Shown here: in pieces, positions 60,301 through 64,000 of the stretch
Layout of the letters: every line of letters begins with the position of its first letter
Position numbering within the stretch: position 1 is the stretch's first letter
Assembly (NCBI GenBank): GCA_037045185.1
Contig: JBAOHQ010000008.1
Span: 372,001 to 436,000, forward strand
Length of the DNA stretch: 64,000 nucleotides
Source: JAKOUY01 sp037045185
Lineage (GTDB): Bacteria; Actinomycetota; Acidimicrobiia; Acidimicrobiales; Ilumatobacteraceae
Reading direction: 5' to 3'
Program-made: the position numbers and the translations under genes
Notes under the pieces: model-generated
Database searches by the model: none
Told to the model about the DNA's origin: nothing
Seen by the model: the letters and a program-made list of their open reading frames with translations, nothing else

Positions 60301-61734
60301 ATGCGAGGCGAACCCCGGCTGTCGTGGCGTTCGTCGGCGCTCATCGTGGCCGCCACCGTGCTGACCCGGTTGCCCACGGTGGTGTGGCGGCGGTGGTTCA
60401 ACCCCGACGAGGCCAGCATCGCCATGGGCGCCCAGGCGATGCAGCGCGGCGGTCGACTGTACGTCGACATGGCCGATCGCAAGCCACCCATCCCGCCCCT
60501 GCTGTACCGCTGGACCTTCGACCTCGGTGGCGTCGCCGACCCGCGGCCGATGCGCTGGCTGGTCGCCCTGGCCACCGGTGCGGCCACCGTGGTGGTGGCC
60601 AACGACGCCATCCGCCGATTCGGGCGCGGCGCCGGGTGGTGGGCGGCCGCGCTGTTCGGCGTGGGATGCATCGCCTTCGCCCCGGGTGACGGTGGCCCGG
60701 CCAACTTCGCCCAGATCGCCCTACCGCTCGCCGCGGCGGCCATCGTCTGTCTTCGCCGACCCGGCTGGGCCTGGAGCCTGGTGGGCGGGGCGCTGTTGGC
60801 CGTGGCTGTGCTCAGCCGGCAGAGCTGGGTCTTCGGCGTCCCGGCGGCGGCGCTGTCGGCGTGGTTGGCCAGCCGCTGGCGAGGTGTGGCGGCGGCCACC
60901 GCTGGGTTCGTCCCGGTCATCGCCGCCGTCGCGGTGTTCCTGCCGTGGCACGACTTCTGGTTCTGGACGTTTGCCAGCACGCCAGGCTTCGTGTTCGCCA
61001 GCGCGGATCTCGGCGACGTCGCGCTGAAGGCCGTTGGCAGTGTGGCCCTGTTCGTCGCCTTTCACCTGGTCCAGGTGGCCGCCGCGGCGGCCGGATGGAA
61101 GGCGTCCGTGCGGCGCGCCCCCGATCTCTGGCTGTGGCTGCTCACCGGGTGCGCGGCGGCCTTCGCCGGGTTCCGCTTCTTCGGCCACTACTGGTTGCAG
61201 GTGGTTCCCCCGCTGGCGATGCTGGCCACCCCGGTGCTGGCCGGAGCGGCACGGCGGTGGTGGCGCCCGGCCGCGGCGGTCCTGGCGGCGACGCTCGTGG
61301 CATCGGCCGTGTTCTTGTGGATCCCCGAGACCTTCCGGCGGACCAACCGCCCCGAGCACCTCGCCGCCGCCCTGCAGGCCGTCACCCAGCCCACCGATCG
61401 GGTGTTCATCTGGGGCAGTTACGCCGAGCTGGCCGTGGCCCTCGACCGACCGATTGCCGGGACGCAGATCCACAGCGACTTCGTCACCGGCCGCAGCGGC
61501 GGACGCAACCTGGGCGCCGAGACCCTGGCCGAAGCGACACCTGGCGCCCTGGACATGATGATGGCCGATCTCACGGCAGCACCGCCGACCCTGATCGTCG
61601 ACACGTCCACCGCCCCCGACCTGCACTACGCGAATTACCCGATGTCGCTGATCCCGCAGATCGCCCAGTTCGTCAGCGCCGGCTACGTCAAGTCCGACGT
61701 CATCGACGGTTGCACCATCTACACCCGTCGCTAA
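60301..61734 (+). CDS. GT39/PMT-like polytopic glycosyltransferase
   Basis: This is a 477-residue membrane protein with about ten hydrophobic segments. The first periplasmic loop has WFNPDEASIAMGAQAMQRGG, with the acidic DE pair, then LYVDMADRKPPIPPLLY. This is the diagnostic start of GT39/ArnT-like enzymes that use polyprenyl-phosphate sugars. The C-terminal 100 residues form a small periplasmic-side domain (VFIWGSYAELAVALDRPIAG, IHSDFVTGR). It is separate from the main envelope locus but belongs to the same enzyme class. It is followed by the PAP2-like gene after 41 bases. Confidence 0.85.
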   Translation: MRGEPRLSWRSSALIVAATVLTRLPTVVWRRWFNPDEASIAMGAQAMQRGGRLYVDMADRKPPIPPLLYRWTFDLGGVADPRPMRWLVALATGAATVVVANDAIRRFGRGAGWWAAALFGVGCIAFAPGDGGPANFAQIALPLAAAAIVCLRRPGWAWSLVGGALLAVAVLSRQSWVFGVPAAALSAWLASRWRGVAAATAGFVPVIAAVAVFLPWHDFWFWTFASTPGFVFASADLGDVALKAVGSVALFVAFHLVQVAAAAAGWKASVRRAPDLWLWLLTGCAAAFAGFRFFGHYWLQVVPPLAMLATPVLAGAARRWWRPAAAVLAATLVASAVFLWIPETFRRTNRPEHLAAALQAVTQPTDRVFIWGSYAELAVALDRPIAGTQIHSDFVTGRSGGRNLGAETLAEATPGALDMMMADLTAAPPTLIVDTSTAPDLHYANYPMSLIPQIAQFVSAGYVKSDVIDGCTIYTRR

Positions 61735-61762
61735 GGGCCGGGCAGGCAATCACCTCGCCGCC

Positions 61763-61768
61763 TAGAAT
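61763..61768 (+). promoter_or_regulatory. Candidate leaderless -10 box of the PAP2/AUR1-like gene
   Basis: TAGAAT ends seven bases before the ATG at 61776 and four before an in-frame GTG at 61773. Confidence 0.5.
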
Positions 61769-61775
61769 CGGCGTG

Positions 61776-62660
61776 ATGGGCGCAGACGTGGATTCCTCGT
61801 CGGCGTACCCGGCCAACGTCGTCGACGAGCGCCTCCCGAAGTCGGTCCGGATCAAGGCGATGGCCCGTGAGGCCGTCCTGGTGCTGGTCTTCTACTACGT
61901 CTACCGCACGGTCCAGCGCCTGGCCAAGGTGGGTGGGGTGGAGACCAGGGCCTACGCCAACGCCAAGCGGGTGGTGGCCGTCGAGCGGTTCCTGCACGTC
62001 TTCGGCGAGCAGGCCATCCAGAGCTTCTTCATCGGCACACGATGGTTCATCAAGTCGATGAACATCTACTACGGCACGCTGCACTTCTTCGTCACCGCCG
62101 GGATCCTCACCTGGATGTTCCTCAAGCGCCCGGGTGGATACCTGCGCGTCCGCAACCTGCTCGGGGCCACCACCGGGCTGGCGCTCATCGGCTACTACGC
62201 GTTCCCGCTGACCCCGCCGCGGATGCTGGTGTGCAACGCCACGATCCCGGCGCCCGGACCCACCCGGACCCAGATCATCGGCAATTGCTTCGTCGACACG
62301 CTCGATCGCATCGGCGGGCTGTGGTCCTACGAGTCATCAGCGGTCAAGGCCGTGGCCAACGAGTTCGCGGCGATGCCCAGCCTGCACTTCGGCTGGTCGC
62401 TGTGGTGCGCCTACGTGGTCTACCGCTACGCGTCGGGTCGCTGGCGCACGTGGTTCGCCGTGCTGTACCCGGCGCTGACGCTGTTCGCCATCGTCGTGAC
62501 CGCCAACCACTACTTCCTCGACGCCGTGGGTGGCGTCGTCATCCTGTGGGCCGCGTTCCATGTGATGCGCTGGATCGATCGTCGCCATGCCCGGCACTTC
62601 CAGCGGCGCCTGGCCCCGGGTCCGCTGGGCGGCGGCCACGGATCAGCGAACTCCCAGTAG
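61776..62660 (+). CDS. PAP2/AUR1-like integral membrane phosphatase or phosphotransferase
   Basis: The protein has 294 residues and about six membrane segments. The catalytic histidines of the PAP2 superfamily are seen: His204 in MPSLHFGWSLW and His245 with Asp249 in ANHYFLD. The FPLTPPRML segment before them is typical of the AUR1/inositol-phosphorylceramide-synthase branch. Related actinobacterial proteins act on phosphoinositol or polyprenyl-phosphate lipids. A role in the decaprenylphosphoryl-ribose dephosphorylation step is another possibility but has no positional support. The last 18 bases overlap recN on the opposite strand. Confidence 0.85.
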   Translation: MGADVDSSSAYPANVVDERLPKSVRIKAMAREAVLVLVFYYVYRTVQRLAKVGGVETRAYANAKRVVAVERFLHVFGEQAIQSFFIGTRWFIKSMNIYYGTLHFFVTAGILTWMFLKRPGGYLRVRNLLGATTGLALIGYYAFPLTPPRMLVCNATIPAPGPTRTQIIGNCFVDTLDRIGGLWSYESSAVKAVANEFAAMPSLHFGWSLWCAYVVYRYASGRWRTWFAVLYPALTLFAIVVTANHYFLDAVGGVVILWAAFHVMRWIDRRHARHFQRRLAPGPLGGGHGSANSQ

Positions 62661-64000
62661 CTCCTCGGCGTGGGCTCTGGCGCTCTCGCTGCGTTCGTGC
62701 CCACTCAGCAGGCGGGCCACCTCGGTGACCCGGGCCTCACCGGTCACGACGGACGCCGCCGTGCTGGTGGAGGTGGCCGTCGACGACTTGGCCACCACCA
62801 CATGGTGATCGGCCAGCGCCGCCACCTGGGCCAGATGGGTGACCACCAGCACCTGGCGGTGGGCGGCCAGCTCGGCCAATGACCGGCCGACGGCCACCGC
62901 GGCCTGCCCGCCGATGCCGGCGTCGACCTCGTCGAACACCATGGTCTCCGGGTCGGCTGACAACACCAGCCGCAGGGCCAGCATCGTCCTGGCCAGCTCC
63001 CCACCGCTGGCGGCCTTGGCCAGCGGCGCCGGAGGGCTTCCGGGGTTGGCCGCCAGCAGGATCTCCACCTCGTCGCCCGGGTCGGCAGCGCCGACGCGCA
63101 CCTCGACCGCGGCCGCCGGCATCGCCAGGGTCTGCAACCGCTCGGCCATCTGCCGGGCCAGGCCGCCGGCCGCGGCCCGGCGCACACGGCCCACGGTGGC
63201 TGCGGCGGCCAGCGCGCTGACGGCCAACCGGGCGCGCTCGGTCTCCAGGTCGGCCAGCCGCTGGTCGTGGGAGCTCAGCTCGTCCAGCTCGCCGGCCACC
63301 TGGTCACGAAAAGCGATCACCTCGGCCAGCGAATCGCCGTACTTGCGGCGCAGGTCACGCAGCTGCTGGCGGCGGATGCGCACCGCCTCGGCACGCTCGG
63401 GGTCGTCGATGATGCGCTCCCCCACCTGGCGGATCTCGTCGGCGGCGTCGGCCAGCTCGGCAGCGGCGGCGCGCAGGCGCTCGACCAGCCCGGCGAACAC
63501 GGCGGCGTGGCCGAGGGCGTGCACGGCCAGCCCGGCGGCGTCCACCGCCCCGCCGTCGCCACGCAGGGCGGCGGTCGCCGTTGCCGCGGCGAGGCGTAGC
63601 GACTCCGCCTGGGCCAGGGTGTCCTGCTCCTCGGCGAGCCGCTCGTCCTCGTCGGGGTCGCCCAGCGCCGCGGCGCGGAGCTCGTCGAGTTGGTAGCGCA
63701 GTAGATCGATCTGGCGGGCCTTGGCCCGGCTGTCGCCGCCCAGCGCGCCGATCGCTTCGTCCACCTGGCGCAGGCGGGTGCGCACCTCCACCAGCGGCGC
63801 CAGATCGGTTCCCGCCCAGCGGTCCAGCGCGGCTCGCTGATCGGCGGCCGTCGCCAGGCGCTGGTGGGTGTTCTGCCCGTGCAACTCCACCCAGCCGCCC
63901 ACCAGTTCGGCCAACGTGGCCGCGGTGATCAACCGGCCGTCGCGGTAGGCCCGGGACCGGCCGTCGGCGGGGATCACCCTGGCCACCACGCTCTCCACCC
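62643..64000 (-). CDS. recN: DNA repair protein RecN, C-terminal part (runs off the window)
   Basis: About 452 residues of the SMC-like repair ATPase RecN, which acts at double-strand breaks. Visible are the N-lobe end (RAYRDGRLITAATLAEL, ELHGQNTHQRL), then a coiled-coil arm region of about 200 residues. The C-lobe has signature ASGGELARTMLALRL, Walker B VFDEVDAGIGGQAAVAVG and the D-loop VVTHLAQVAALADHH. The Walker A lies beyond base 64000. Its position upstream of pyrG matches actinobacterial synteny (Rv1696 to Rv1699 in M. tuberculosis). Confidence 0.95.
   Translation of the reverse strand, partial: VESVVARVIPADGRSRAYRDGRLITAATLAELVGGWVELHGQNTHQRLATAADQRAALDRWAGTDLAPLVEVRTRLRQVDEAIGALGGDSRAKARQIDLLRYQLDELRAAALGDPDEDERLAEEQDTLAQAESLRLAAATATAALRGDGGAVDAAGLAVHALGHAAVFAGLVERLRAAAAELADAADEIRQVGERIIDDPERAEAVRIRRQQLRDLRRKYGDSLAEVIAFRDQVAGELDELSSHDQRLADLETERARLAVSALAAAATVGRVRRAAAGGLARQMAERLQTLAMPAAAVEVRVGAADPGDEVEILLAANPGSPPAPLAKAASGGELARTMLALRLVLSADPETMVFDEVDAGIGGQAAVAVGRSLAELAAHRQVLVVTHLAQVAALADHHVVVAKSSTATSTSTAASVVTGEARVTEVARLLSGHERSESARAHAEELLGVR

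Overview
The window is a gene-dense, very GC-rich stretch of an actinobacterial chromosome. Five things point to Actinomycetota, and I would guess class Acidimicrobiia, although no 16S or other decisive marker is present: the recN, pyrG, NUDIX, xerD, scpA, scpB, rluB gene order; the DprE1, DprE2 and UbiA homologues; the AftD-like giant membrane proteins; many GTG starts; and many apparently leaderless promoters. There are about 58 genes. I see no rRNA, tRNA, CRISPR array, insertion sequence or phage gene. No gene-free stretch exceeds roughly 100 bases, so no larger gap needs explaining.

Region 1 (1-21 kb) is catabolic and transport. It holds the N-terminal half of an aldehyde dehydrogenase, a glycerophosphodiesterase, a cytosine-deaminase-type amidohydrolase, a short-chain dehydrogenase and an NMT1/THI5-type ABC importer (ABC1: ATPase, permease, lipoprotein). 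A convergent pair follows, an N-carbamoyl-amino-acid hydrolase and a creatininase-family hydrolase. Next come a flavin oxidoreductase, a purine-type phosphoribosyltransferase, a three-subunit molybdenum hydroxylase (xanthine-dehydrogenase type), PPK2 and a complete five-gene peptide/opine ABC importer. Taken together this suggests salvage and degradation of N-heterocycles, but the substrates are inferred.

Region 2 (21-41 kb) begins with an AlkA-like DNA glycosylase and then becomes an envelope polysaccharide locus. It contains GT-C mannosyltransferase-like proteins, a polyprenol-phosphomannose synthase-like GT2, a DUF2304/GT2 pair, an acyltransferase, a GT4 and two AftD-like giant proteins. 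It also has the enzymes for decaprenylphosphoryl-arabinose: UbiA-type phosphoribosyltransferase, DprE1 and DprE2, plus a HAD phosphatase overlapping ubiA. This is the most interesting region: an arabinan-type lipid-linked sugar pathway without EmbABC in sight, and with Ala at the DprE1 position that is Cys387 in M. tuberculosis.

Region 3 (41-64 kb) is the conserved core block (aroA, tyrA, rluB, scpB, scpA ... xerD, NUDIX, pyrG ... recN). A roughly 10 kb segment lies between scpA and xerD. It carries an ECF42-like sigma factor with a YCII protein, an SDR, TrpRS, a peptidoglycan-binding lipoprotein, an esterase with a frameshift, a GH13 sugar phosphorylase, a Cys-less PTPS-like protein and a second NMT1/THI5 importer (ABC2). 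ABC2 has the same gene order as ABC1 and is clearly its paralogue. Between pyrG and recN lie a HAD phosphatase, a GT39-like protein and a PAP2/AUR1-like protein.

Two window-wide patterns matter. First, about 17 genes have a TAnnnT-like hexamer (one is GATACT) ending 6-9 bases before the start codon, as expected for leaderless mRNAs. Second, three genes (the ABC1 binding protein with three +1 shifts, the first AftD-like gene with one, and the esterase with one) are broken only by single-base shifts in otherwise well-preserved coding sequence. This looks more like sequencing error than decay.
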